Origin: Paenibacillus xylanexedens | GTDB taxonomy: Bacteria > Bacillota > Bacilli > Paenibacillales > Paenibacillaceae | NCBI RefSeq assembly: GCF_007676705.1 | Contig: NZ_VEBF01000005.1 | Location: 124,001 to 188,000, forward strand | Length of the DNA stretch: 64,000 nt | Direction: 5' to 3' | Part shown: positions 53,866-62,800 of the stretch, piece after piece | How positions within the stretch are numbered: position 1 is the first letter of the stretch | Layout of the letters: the number at the start of each line of letters is the position of its first letter | The notes under the pieces: model-generated | The model's input: only the letters and a program-made list of their open reading frames with translations | What the model was told of the DNA's origin: nothing | Database searches by the model: none | Translations under genes and position numbers: made by a program

Positions 53866-55482
53866 CTAAACGCACTCATTTTCCCAAATGCTTACAAGAT
53901 CATTGATTTGAAGCGAAATAACCTTTAGTTCTCCGCCCAGAGTATAGAGTTCTAATCCTCTACTTTCCAAGTCGGGGAAAATCATGTCTGAAACGATTAC
54001 TTTTCCTTTATTGCCGAAGACCTCGACACTGGACCAATCAACGTAAATGCTCAATTGTATTCGTTCATGCTCTGGCTTCATGGGGGCATTGTGTTTTGCA
54101 GCAAAGTCAGGATGGAAATCCGTGTCGTTCGACTTTGTCCGATCAACAAACAACTCCTCTTTCAAGATACTGTATCCGATGATCGTCTCCTGATTGGCAG
54201 ATGTTCTTACCTTGAACCCAAATTCTTCTGCAGTACCGATTTCAAATTCCGCAATAATCTCGGCCTTTACAGTAGAAATATCAGATAAGACGTTGATACC
54301 TGGCTTGATCGTCAAATCTTGCAGAGACATAATCGGTCTTCTAAGTTGAGTTAGCTCATCTATAGGTACTTGAATTAAACGAATTCCTTCCGGATATGTC
54401 TTAAGCTGAATCTCTCGGGGGATGGACATGTGGCCGCGCCATTCCTTTGAAGGAAGAGTGGAGGCATAACGCCAGTTGTTCATCCAGCCGACCCAAATCT
54501 TTCGCCCGTCTTCTTTCGGAATACCGTCCCATGTAACAGCCGCGTAAAAGTCAGATCCATAATCTATCCATCTGATAGCATCTTTAGATTCCAACGTATC
54601 ATCTGGTATGAATGACCTGCCATCAAAGTTTCCTATGAAGTACATCATACCGGAACCGCCAGCCGGTGGTTCTGGATCCTTTGGATTCACACCATTCCGA
54701 TCCCCGACGCTTAGGATCAGAATCCACTTAGTTACATCAGGTTCCTCATCTACATGAATTTGAAATACCTCAGGACACTCAAATACTCCTCGGTGAATAC
54801 CAGCAATGTCGGAACCGAATTCGCTTGCATAAGACCATTCCTTAAGATTCGGTGAGATGTAAAATTCGACACGGTCCTTTACAGCAAGAACCATTACCCA
54901 CATTGAGGATTCTTCATGCCAAAATACCTTCGGATCACGGAAATCTAGCGTTTTCGTTGGGAATAATACAGGGTTACCTTCATATTTTGTCCAGGTTCGT
55001 CCCTTATCCCTGCTATAAGCAATGCTTTGCACCTGCGGTTTTCCGTGCTGAGCATTGTTGCCATCATTAGTATATATGGCAACCAATCCTGATCCGTTTT
55101 CGTTGAAAAATCCACTTGTATTGTTTTGGTCGACTACCGCACTTCCCGAGAAGATCGCTCCATCTTCACCAGGAAGAATCGCCGGAGGAAGTTCCTCCCA
55201 ATGCACTAAATCCTTGCTTACCGCATGCCCCCAATGCATGCTGCCAAAATCAGGTTTAGTATCATGAGGCGTATGTTGGTAGAAAAGGTGATATTCTCCT
55301 TCATAGTAAACCATACCGTTGGGGTCGTTCATCCAATTTTTCTTAGGCGAATAATGTAACTGGGGCCTGTATCTATTCTCATAAAAAATAACCTCTGATT
55401 CTTTTCTACTGCTCATATCTCCTGATAAATGTAATTCTTTAATATTAATCACTCTCCATCTGATTTTGGAAGATAATTGCAT
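53866..55482 (-). CDS. GH32 fructan hydrolase (levanase/sucrase-like), no signal peptide
   Basis: A 538-residue enzyme with WMNDPNG (nucleophile Asp), FRDPKV (stabiliser) and FECPEVF (acid/base), plus the C-terminal sandwich with WSSVEVFGNKGKVIVSD. The start is unclear: ATG 55482 has no ribosome site, while ATG 55416 (MSSRKES) lies just after AGGAGA and fits the domain boundary better, giving 516 residues. No secretion signal is visible in either case, so it is probably cytoplasmic and would finish imported fructo-oligosaccharides. It precedes the secreted enzyme by 154 bp on the same strand, so the two may be co-expressed. Confidence 0.88.
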   Translation of the reverse strand: MQLSSKIRWRVINIKELHLSGDMSSRKESEVIFYENRYRPQLHYSPKKNWMNDPNGMVYYEGEYHLFYQHTPHDTKPDFGSMHWGHAVSKDLVHWEELPPAILPGEDGAIFSGSAVVDQNNTSGFFNENGSGLVAIYTNDGNNAQHGKPQVQSIAYSRDKGRTWTKYEGNPVLFPTKTLDFRDPKVFWHEESSMWVMVLAVKDRVEFYISPNLKEWSYASEFGSDIAGIHRGVFECPEVFQIHVDEEPDVTKWILILSVGDRNGVNPKDPEPPAGGSGMMYFIGNFDGRSFIPDDTLESKDAIRWIDYGSDFYAAVTWDGIPKEDGRKIWVGWMNNWRYASTLPSKEWRGHMSIPREIQLKTYPEGIRLIQVPIDELTQLRRPIMSLQDLTIKPGINVLSDISTVKAEIIAEFEIGTAEEFGFKVRTSANQETIIGYSILKEELFVDRTKSNDTDFHPDFAAKHNAPMKPEHERIQLSIYVDWSSVEVFGNKGKVIVSDMIFPDLESRGLELYTLGGELKVISLQINDLVSIWENECV

Positions 55483-55831
55483 AGAAGAGTTATAACACTC
55501 ATCTCTATTAACAAAATAATCCTATAGAGTGCATTTGTCAAAGTGTTTTTCTATTTTATGCACATATTTTAATGTTTATTAACTCACTAACTTTACATTT
55601 GCACATTTTTCTATAAATTAATTGGAAATATCAGCTTATTATTAAGTTTATATACTCTTTCGTCTATATTGGATAATCAATTTGTTTACAAATGTACATT
55701 AAAAATATAATCTGTAAGCGTTGATCTAGATTAGCGAGCCTGCGTTATCTAGCGATCATATTCACAGCAATGCAATGAGCATAGGAAATCTTGTTAGCAA
55801 TCATATTCGCTGATTAATATGCAAAATGAAT
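55483..55831. other. AT-rich upstream region of the GH32 pair
   Basis: About 350 bp without a gene. TGTAAGCGTTGATC at about 55711-55724 resembles a cre site (12 of 14). I cannot place a promoter. Confidence 0.4.
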
Positions 55832-55872
55832 AGCCGTATTCTTCACGAGGATGACTCGTGAAGAATACGGCT
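55832..55872. terminator. Strong 18-bp-stem hairpin
   Basis: AGCCGTATTCTTCACGAG pairs perfectly with CTCGTGAAGAATACGGCT around GATGA. It lies after the 92-residue gene on the minus strand. The following T-run is weak, so it may act as a processing or stability hairpin as well. Confidence 0.7.
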
Positions 55873-55918
55873 TTATACATCTGGATTAACTCTATCATAT
55901 TGTTTGCAGTAGATCCTC

Positions 55919-56197
55919 CTAAACATCCTCCAGCCAGCGATAAATATATTTTGATTCTGGCTTTTGAAAGCGAATAGACTGATCTGTAATTTCCATTAAG
56001 AAATAACTATCTTTCTTTGTAAAACATTCTGCGAGATATTTCTCCAATAAATCAATATCATCGTCCGTTTTAATAAGAACCATTTTAGAATGGACATATT
56101 TTATATCGTAGAGCATATCTAAGTGAGATTGAACACAGCGCTCTGTCCACCCACTTTTTTCAGGTGAGTATGAGAAAAGATACGTTTTCGCAACCAT
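55919..56197 (-). CDS. Hypothetical 92-residue protein
   Basis: A soluble acidic/basic mixed protein starting MVAKTYLFSYSPEKSGWTER and ending KYIYRWLEDV. It starts at ATG 56197 with AGGAGGG upstream, a strong site. It lies 39 bp after the antiporter gene and is probably co-transcribed. The alternation of strands and helices suggests a small ferredoxin-like fold, but I recognise no family. Confidence 0.65.
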   Translation of the reverse strand: MVAKTYLFSYSPEKSGWTERCVQSHLDMLYDIKYVHSKMVLIKTDDDIDLLEKYLAECFTKKDSYFLMEITDQSIRFQKPESKYIYRWLEDV

Positions 56198-56236
56198 GTA
56201 CGTCCCTCCTGTTTAAATTCAGCTCCCTTAAGTAAT

Positions 56237-57391
56237 CTAATGACTCAGTTCTTTCTCCGGAACTCCAAATAGAATCTTTAACAAAGGTGGCGCAACGAGC
56301 GTAGTGAAAATGACCATAATAATAACTGAGGTGAAATACTGGGGTAAGAGTAGTCCTGCTTGCAAACCTGTAGAGGCAATAATTAAAGCGACCTCTCCCC
56401 TGGAGACCATTCCAGCCCCTATGGCCATGGACGTCCGTTTATTAAATCCTGTTAAACGAGCACCTAGTGCACCACCCAGTAGCTTGGTCAGAATTGCTGT
56501 AATCGTTAAAATGACGACAAAGCCGATCTGTTGCCCCACTCCTTCAAAAGATACATTAAGACCAATGCTTACAAAAAACACAGGTACAAATATGGAATAG
56601 GCAATGGGCTCAATTTTTGTTTCTACAGTATGTTTAAACGGCGTTTGAGATACAGCAATCCCAGCTGCAAATGCACCAATAATTCCAGCCATCCCCATTA
56701 AATCTGCAAAGTAAGCAAAACCAAAACAAATAATTAAGGCTAGTGAAATAATAGGTTCGGTCACTTTAAGGCGCGATAACAACTTCAACATCTTAGGAAC
56801 CACTAACCAACCAGCTACTAAAACAACAACAAAGAATATAAGTTTTTTGCCGATCAAGAGCCCTAACGAAACTTCTTCACCTGTTCCCAAAAAACTCATC
56901 ATGACAGCTAACAGAATCACGACGAGTACATCATCAACTACCGCCGCTCCTAATATCGTCGTGCCTTCACGGGAGTTGAGGCGATTCATATCTTTCAAAA
57001 CTTGCACTGTGATACTTACTGAGGTTGCACTAAATACGACCCCCATAAATAAAGCATAAGACGTGCCAAAACCAAATAATTCGGCAACGCCGTATCCACC
57101 TAGGAATGGAAGAATAATTCCCCCTACAGCAACCGCAAATGAGGACTTCCAGTTTTTCTTCAGTTGTTCCAAATCCGTTTCAAGACCTGCTATGAACATG
57201 AGTAACAGAACACCAATTTCAGACACATAATGGATGAACTCGTTACTATCTATCCATCCCAAAACAGCTGGTCCCAAAATAATCCCTACAATTAATTTAC
57301 CCAGAACAGAAGGTTGTCCTAAACGAACAGACAAATCTCCTGCCAATTTGGTGGAAAATATAATAATTACTAAGTACAAAATAAATTCCAA
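56237..57391 (-). CDS. CPA2-family Na+(K+)/H+ antiporter (GerN/NapA-like)
   Basis: An integral membrane exchanger of about 384 residues with eleven to twelve helices. Conserved features include LGQPSVLGKLIVGIILGPAVLG, IGVLLLMFIAGLETDLEQ, FSATSVSITVQVLKD and the ion-binding region ILGAAVVDDVLVV with its two Asp residues. These match GerN-type antiporters. I favour TTG 57391, which lies six bases after AGGGGAG, over ATG 57424, which has no ribosome site. It would maintain pH or cation balance. Confidence 0.83.
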   Translation of the reverse strand: MEFILYLVIIIFSTKLAGDLSVRLGQPSVLGKLIVGIILGPAVLGWIDSNEFIHYVSEIGVLLLMFIAGLETDLEQLKKNWKSSFAVAVGGIILPFLGGYGVAELFGFGTSYALFMGVVFSATSVSITVQVLKDMNRLNSREGTTILGAAVVDDVLVVILLAVMMSFLGTGEEVSLGLLIGKKLIFFVVVLVAGWLVVPKMLKLLSRLKVTEPIISLALIICFGFAYFADLMGMAGIIGAFAAGIAVSQTPFKHTVETKIEPIAYSIFVPVFFVSIGLNVSFEGVGQQIGFVVILTITAILTKLLGGALGARLTGFNKRTSMAIGAGMVSRGEVALIIASTGLQAGLLLPQYFTSVIIMVIFTTLVAPPLLKILFGVPEKELSH

Positions 57392-57657
57392 TTTCGTCTC
57401 CCCTTCTATATTGAAGTGCATCATCGTTCGAACAATAATTATTAATCAATATAAATGATAGAAAACTCAATATCAATACGAATTTTAAGGTGTCTATTTA
57501 CGCGTATAAGTTACTTAAACCATAATATTAATCCCCCTATATGCACTAAAGAATATAATTCTTAAAAACACAAATATGGTCGTTTCAAGCGTGATGAAGA
57601 ATCTTGGCTCGAGACACGAACTTATATCGAAAAAAAGCCGGGACAAAGGATTTCATT
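57392..57657. other. Intergenic region upstream of the antiporter gene
   Basis: No supported gene. The part at 57600-57640 (GGCTCGAGACACGAACTTAT and AAAAAAAGCCGGGAC) resembles scrambled pieces of the family B repeat. Confidence 0.35.
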
Positions 57658-57806
57658 TTACAAATGCGATATGTATTTGATTCCATGACCATGCATCCCT
57701 TCGTTTCGACTGTCTTTAGCGTCGTACAAAACTTTAGGTTTAAAATACCCAGCAATCACGCTTTCTATTATAAGAATGTGTAGAGCAGTGCTAAATGACG
57801 TGCCCG
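57658..57806 (-). pseudogene. Gene tail next to repeat A7
   Basis: About 49 open codons on the minus strand, starting inside the left edge of repeat A7 and ending TAA 57658. The text includes TALHILIIESVIAGYFKPKV and GMHGHGIKYISHL. There is no proper start. It is probably a relic; the family is not recognised. Confidence 0.4.
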
Positions 57807-57885
57807 TGAGTTGAACAAAGACAGCCGATCATATTGGTCGGCTGCCTCCTCTTTTAACAATGTTAAATTTTCCCTTTAGTGTAAC
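57800..57885. repeat. Family A repeat (copy A7)
   Basis: Edge GTGCCCGTGAGTTGAACAAA, hairpin ACAGCCGATCA-TAT-TGGTCGGCTGC, then CTCCTCTTTTAAC and edge TTTTCCCTTTAGTGTAAC. On the minus strand it is a terminator (TTTGTTC) for the dehydrogenase gene. Confidence 0.75.
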
Positions 57886-57978
57886 CTTTCAACCACAATT
57901 GTCGAACTAGGTGAAACTGATTAATTGAGGTTGAGTTAACGTTAGTCAAATCAAAGTTCAACTGAACGAAATACAGCG

Positions 57979-58995
57979 TTATTCAGAGACTTTAATTACA
58001 ATCTTACCAAAAGCTCCACGTCCCAAGTGCTCATAAGCTTTAATGGCTTCATCAAAGGAATAAACCGTGTCGATCACTGGATTAGTATTTAATTCATTAA
58101 ATGCCTTATTCATTTCATCAAAAGATTTACGATGTCCTACATAGATTCCCTGTACGTGAGCTTGTTTAGCTAACAAAGAGAACAAATTCACTTCTGCTGT
58201 CATGCTCTCTAGGAATCCTACAATATAAATATGACCTTGCAGGGCTACCGCATCAATAGAACGATTAATACTGCTCCCGCCAACAACTTCAATAATATGT
58301 TGTGCACCTTCACCGTTCGTAAGTTTTAACACTTCTTTCTCCCAATCCGGTGTTTTCACATAGTTAATAATTTTTTTAGCTCCAAGTTTACGTACACGTT
58401 CGCCTTTCTCATCACTGCTTGTTGTAACAATGACTTTAGCTCCTAGTGCGGAAGCCATCTGGATAGCGAAAATAGATACACCACCCGTCCCCTGAACTAG
58501 AACCGTGTCGCCCGCTTTAATCTTTCCATACTCCACTAAAGAAAACCAAACTGTCAGGGCTGCAATAGGAAGTGTAGAAGCTTCTTCGTCCGTCATATTT
58601 GATGGGGACATTACCGCTGCATCCTCATCCAAAAGCATATATTCAGCAAGTCCACCGTTGTTTGGTCCGCCAATAGCAGTGGGAGCATAGTCTTGACTTG
58701 GTGCACCATCAATCCACTTGGTATATAGATGAGATACAACTCTGTCGCCATCTTTAAATCGAGTTACTTCAGATCCTACGCTTACCACAACCCCGGCAGC
58801 ATCAGACACGGGTACAAATGGCTTACTCATCAAGTCAGGTAAGTAATCACCGTCCATGATTGATTTATCACGGAAATTTAGCGAGACTGCTTTCACTTTA
58901 ACTAAAATTTGTTTGGGGCCTGGCGTGGGAATTTCTAAGTCAACCAATTTTAAATTTTCGAGACCTACACCTTGTTTTTGCCATGCTTTCATCAT
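57979..58995 (-). CDS. Medium-chain alcohol dehydrogenase-like oxidoreductase
   Basis: A 338-residue MDR protein. The N-terminal half has VKAVSLNFRDKSIMDGDY and PVSDAAGVVVSVGSEVTRF; the nucleotide-binding site is VQGTGGVSIFAIQMA (about 172-186). Catalytic zinc ligands (Cys and His-Glu pair) are not seen, so it is a zinc-independent reductase for quinones or enones. It starts at ATG 58995 after GAGAGGAAAG. Two operator copies shared with the arsR gene lie upstream at 59183-59202 and 59221-59246, so the ArsR protein probably represses it. Confidence 0.84.
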   Translation of the reverse strand: MMKAWQKQGVGLENLKLVDLEIPTPGPKQILVKVKAVSLNFRDKSIMDGDYLPDLMSKPFVPVSDAAGVVVSVGSEVTRFKDGDRVVSHLYTKWIDGAPSQDYAPTAIGGPNNGGLAEYMLLDEDAAVMSPSNMTDEEASTLPIAALTVWFSLVEYGKIKAGDTVLVQGTGGVSIFAIQMASALGAKVIVTTSSDEKGERVRKLGAKKIINYVKTPDWEKEVLKLTNGEGAQHIIEVVGGSSINRSIDAVALQGHIYIVGFLESMTAEVNLFSLLAKQAHVQGIYVGHRKSFDEMNKAFNELNTNPVIDTVYSFDEAIKAYEHLGRGAFGKIVIKVSE

Positions 58996-58998
58996 TTT

Positions 58999-59088
58999 TT
59001 ATCTTTCCTCTCTAATCATTAGTTTATTTGAAGGGAATGAAGTTAAAAACTCTTCCCCTAATTGTTCAATGACTTCCTCAATGGCCGT
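58999..59088 (-). pseudogene. Short coding-like tail before the dehydrogenase gene
   Basis: Twenty-nine open codons ending TAA at 58999-59001 read TAIEEVIEQLGEEFLTSF and SNKLMIREER. The stop is five bases before the dehydrogenase ATG and its codons contain that gene's ribosome site. A stop lies just upstream. It may be the end of a deleted gene that once preceded the dehydrogenase. Confidence 0.35.
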
Positions 59089-59182
59089 CTATTGTTTTAA
59101 GAACTAATATTACATGATTTATACCAATTGATTTTAGCTATTCTGGGTATTTCACCCCCTTTTAAAATGGATATACATTAAA

Positions 59183-59202
59183 ATATTGCAAAATATCAAT
59201 AT
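59183..59202. promoter_or_regulatory. ArsR-type operator, proximal to dehydrogenase
   Basis: ATATTG-N8-CAATAT, an inverted repeat identical in layout to that at the arsR promoter. It covers a -35-like TTGATA on the minus strand. Confidence 0.7.
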
Positions 59203-59220
59203 GTTATTTTAAAAAAAATG

Positions 59221-59246
59221 TACACTTTGCAAATTGTCAAAATGTA
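59221..59246. promoter_or_regulatory. ArsR-type operator, distal to dehydrogenase
   Basis: TTTG-N8-CAAA (59226-59241) with outer symmetric arms TACA and TGTA. The central CAAATTGT matches the eight-base spacer of the other copies, and TTGACA is contained within it on the minus strand. Confidence 0.6.
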
Positions 59247-59286
59247 CTCCGAAGAAATACTGAATTCCTCAGAATTCAGTTTTCTT

Positions 59287-59589
59287 TTAGGTATTCTTTT
59301 TTAAGAATAAACCAATTTGATCAATAGCATCTTCATTTCTTTTGTAATACGTCCACTTTCCTAAACGAGTGGCACTAATTAAACCGGCTCGCTGCAACAT
59401 CGACAGATATTGAGAGGCTGTAGATTGATTCATCTTTAATTTTTTTGTTATTTGACTTACGCAAACCCCCACATCAACTAAATCAATCCCTTCTTGGGGA
59501 GAAAAATTAGCTTTAGGATCTTTCAGCCAATCTAATATCTGAAGACGTGCTTCGTTAGACAATGCTTTGAAGACTTCAATTTGTTCCAT
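59287..59589 (-). CDS. ArsR-family winged-helix repressor
   Basis: A 100-residue regulator beginning MEQIEVFKALSNEARLQILD, with recognition region SQITKKLKMNQSTASQYLSML and wing RAGLISATRLGKWTYYKRNE. The metal-binding ELCVC motif is absent; a single Cys is in VGVCVSQI, so it may respond to a redox signal or small molecule. ATG 59589 has no ribosome site. The -10 box TATAAT ends eight bases before it, so the mRNA is predicted to be leaderless. An inverted repeat overlaps the -35 box, so autorepression is likely. The dehydrogenase downstream shares the operator. Confidence 0.85.
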   Translation of the reverse strand: MEQIEVFKALSNEARLQILDWLKDPKANFSPQEGIDLVDVGVCVSQITKKLKMNQSTASQYLSMLQRAGLISATRLGKWTYYKRNEDAIDQIGLFLKKNT

Positions 59590-59596
59590 GTAGCTT

Positions 59597-59627
59597 ATTA
59601 TATAGTCATATTGTAAATTGTCAATAT
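59597..59627 (-). promoter_or_regulatory. arsR promoter with overlapping operator
   Basis: TTGACA (59619-59624), a 16-bp spacer and TATAAT (59597-59602) on the minus strand. The inverted repeat ATATTG-N8-CAATAT (59608-59627) covers the -35 box and spacer. Only seven bases lie between the -10 box and the ATG, so transcription should start at or next to the start codon. Confidence 0.8.
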
Positions 59628-59794
59628 GTTGTTGTGTACCAAGTGGAATTATTCACCTTAACGACATGTTGTTGAATGCTTTGTTGGGCATTGCAGTTTC
59701 TGCTGTGCTAACAATATCGGTTTCAATTACTTCTGGCACCCCTTCCGGAATTCAATAACCATACATGACGAGAGTTTTCTCTCGTCCAAACGAA

Positions 59795-59822
59795 AGAGCC
59801 ACAGAATGCGTGGCTCTTGTCT
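59795..59822 (-). terminator. Intrinsic terminator of the large secreted protein gene
   Basis: AGAGCCACGCATTCTGTGGCTCT on the minus strand is split as two 8-bp arms around a short loop and followed by TTCGTTTGG. A second small hairpin (ACGAGAG-TTTT-CTCTCGT type) follows at 59769-59786. Confidence 0.75.
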
Positions 59823-59845
59823 CTATTAATATTAAGTGTCGGGAA

Positions 59846-62800
59846 CTATTCAGAAAGTGTCGGTGTACCTGGCTCTTCATCTGCAGGCAGCTCAGGAGCA
59901 ACGGAATGCCGTTCGAACTTCACTGCGTCAACCCTCGTATAGATCATATCGGCAGGAAGCGTTGGCGGATCTACAGTTGTTGGAGTCTCCCTGGTTAAAC
60001 GAACATACTCGCTGCCGTCTCCCGTAAAGTCGAACGTCCCTAGATCAACCCAACCGGATGGGCCGACCGTTGCATCGATATAGGTGACCTCGGTACCCGT
60101 CTTATGCTTCACTTCCACTTTGACATGATTATCGTTCGCCGTCGTATGGACGAGCTTGTAGATCGAGACCGTATATTTCCCCTCTGGAAACTGGCCTTTC
60201 CACGTTGCTGATGATCCTTGAACTGTAGTGTAACGGGACTTAACCCCAATTTTGTATCCGGCTAAATTGCTTTGGCTCCAAGATCCTTCTGTCGTGTATA
60301 ACCCCGTTGTATCTGTACTGTCCACGATAACCGTTAGGTCCTTAATCGTTATGTTCAAAGGCGGGGTTGTTAAGGTTACTCCATCAATCGTTACAGTAGC
60401 CCATACCTCAATGTGATCCGTTTCCCCATCGAGATGTAGAAGGGTCAACAACCCGCTGCTGTCCACTTCAGCCACATCCGTACGATCAACGAAATACTGC
60501 ACATTGGCCTGTGTAAGATCACCAATTAAACCGTTATCCAAATAACCGGTTACGCTCAATTGCGCGGTTTGAGTCATCTGCAGTTCGTTCCGATCGGACA
60601 AGATCACAGCAGATTCTAATTGTGGTATCCGGTTCGGGTCCACCCACATGATCGCATCGGCAACGACCCTTGATTTGTTGGCCTTGTTGGTTAGTTCCAC
60701 GAACCCGCTATCGCCTGCAGCAAAAGGATAATCCCCCAGGTGCACCCAAGTGCCATTCGCTGTTGTCTCATCAACGGTAACCGTCTCGGAGCCCCCGCTA
60801 TAATAAACGGTAAATGAGGCATTTGTTGCCCAATTTTCACTTGCAGCGGTTATTTGTGGAAGCTTGTAATACACACTGTATGTGACACTTTCTGGCAGCT
60901 CAGGCCGCCATCTCATCTTGCTTGTCGCTGTGCCGGCCGTCGATTTCGCATATACATAGTTATCGTAGTAATAGTCGTTCGCCGTTGTATCCCTTATCCA
61001 GACGCCTTCTGTCTCCGCTTCCGTATTATCCACAATGATAGATGAACCATCCTGCCCATCATCGGGTTGGACTGGCGTTTCCGTTACCTGATCCGGTAGA
61101 TAGAGTGTCCGCTTGCGGGTCTGTTTCCCCTCTGATTCCAAGTAATACGTGAAGGTTTGGGATAAATCGTTCACCCGTATCGACCATTCCATCGGGTATA
61201 TCGTATCTGGAATCGTCGTATAGGTAGCCCCGCCATCCAAGGAATAATGGATTGTCGCAGGTTTCGTCGTTTTGGCTTGCACATAAGCATCATAAACCGT
61301 TTCGTCGGGCTTAACGATCAGCATGCCTTTAACCGCATCGATTGGACTGTGGATATCAAAGAAATAACTTGCATCCGATGTATCTGCAGTTCTGATCTGG
61401 TGCAGCGGTACATCTATGTTGAGTCCTTCTACAATAATAGCGGTAATTCCCTTTGCTGAAACCGTCGCTTCAATGGTTCCGCCACGCATAACGGTTTGCT
61501 CTGGTGTACCATTGTCGCGGATGATCGTTACGGTATAATCTTGTGCCGGGTTGAATCCAATGATTTGTTCATTCAATTCTATGGGAGTCTGTACTTCATC
61601 TGACGATGCGTTGCTCAGCCCAATGTAGAATTTATCCCCGCTCTCACCCGTTATCCAGTTCAATTGAGGATGATTGGTCTTAATAATCCCCTTGGGCATC
61701 CACAGCCAAACGTCGGAATTACCATAAAATTGACCTGGTTTATTCCCATAAAGATGATATTTGAACCATAAAAAATTCGTTTCAAATACGGAAGGAAACA
61801 TAATACTGCCGTTCGATTTCAATGATTGTTCGCTGATCAAATAATCCATCGTTTGCCCGAGCTGCCCCGGTATATGGTGATAATAGATGGATGTTGCCCC
61901 GCTAGGGCCTTCCAGAGGAAAATCCTGTTCAAGTTGGCTAACGGCGAAGCCTTTATAGTAATAACCTGGATAACTGGAATATCGACCAATGACCGCATTA
62001 TGAGCAATATCCTGCAGCAGTTTATCCCCTGTATAGAGTGACAACCTCAGCATGAATGGAGCTTCCTGCGCATTCATGCGATAATAGCCAGTTGTACTTC
62101 CCGCTTCAAACGTCAATCCGCTCGGTGAAACAAGCCAATGATCCGCTGGTACGCCTCCGGGTACATCTTCCGGGAGCTTGATCCGAGGATATTGAAATTT
62201 ACCGCTTTCCGGCCAATGGAACGACTCCGCGTAATTATACGTCTCAGGCTGCGGAATCGTAACGTTTCCTTCAGGAACCGGACGAGCAACAAACATGGTT
62301 GCATACCGTTTGGCTTCCTTATAGGCAGCATTCAAGTATTTGGGGTCCTGAGTTTCTTCGTACAGCTCCAAGATCTCCATCCACAGCTTGCTATAATAAT
62401 AAATGAACTCATTTTTACTCACATCGACGGATGCTGGCGTATCGATATGTTGCGTGATATAACTGTCGGCCGCATCCTTCGCAGCCTGTAAATACTGGGC
62501 ATCTCCTGTCATACGATACATCATCAGAGGCTGAATGACAGGGCCCCGATCTTTCTGGTCAGGATCACGTACGAGGTACTCTTCCTGTGCCAGCGCCCCA
62601 ATTCCTGCCGAAGTGGCCATCATCTGATTGACAGCGGCTACGCTTGAAACATCGAATGGCAGGGTAGCCATTTTCCATAACGAAGGCACGCCGTATACTT
62701 TCTTCTGCGTCGGCGACCAACCAATCCCATTTCGCGATACGCCATACTGGACGGACGGCAATGCTCTCGTATCGTAAAGCTGGTCATCCCCGGTCAGATA

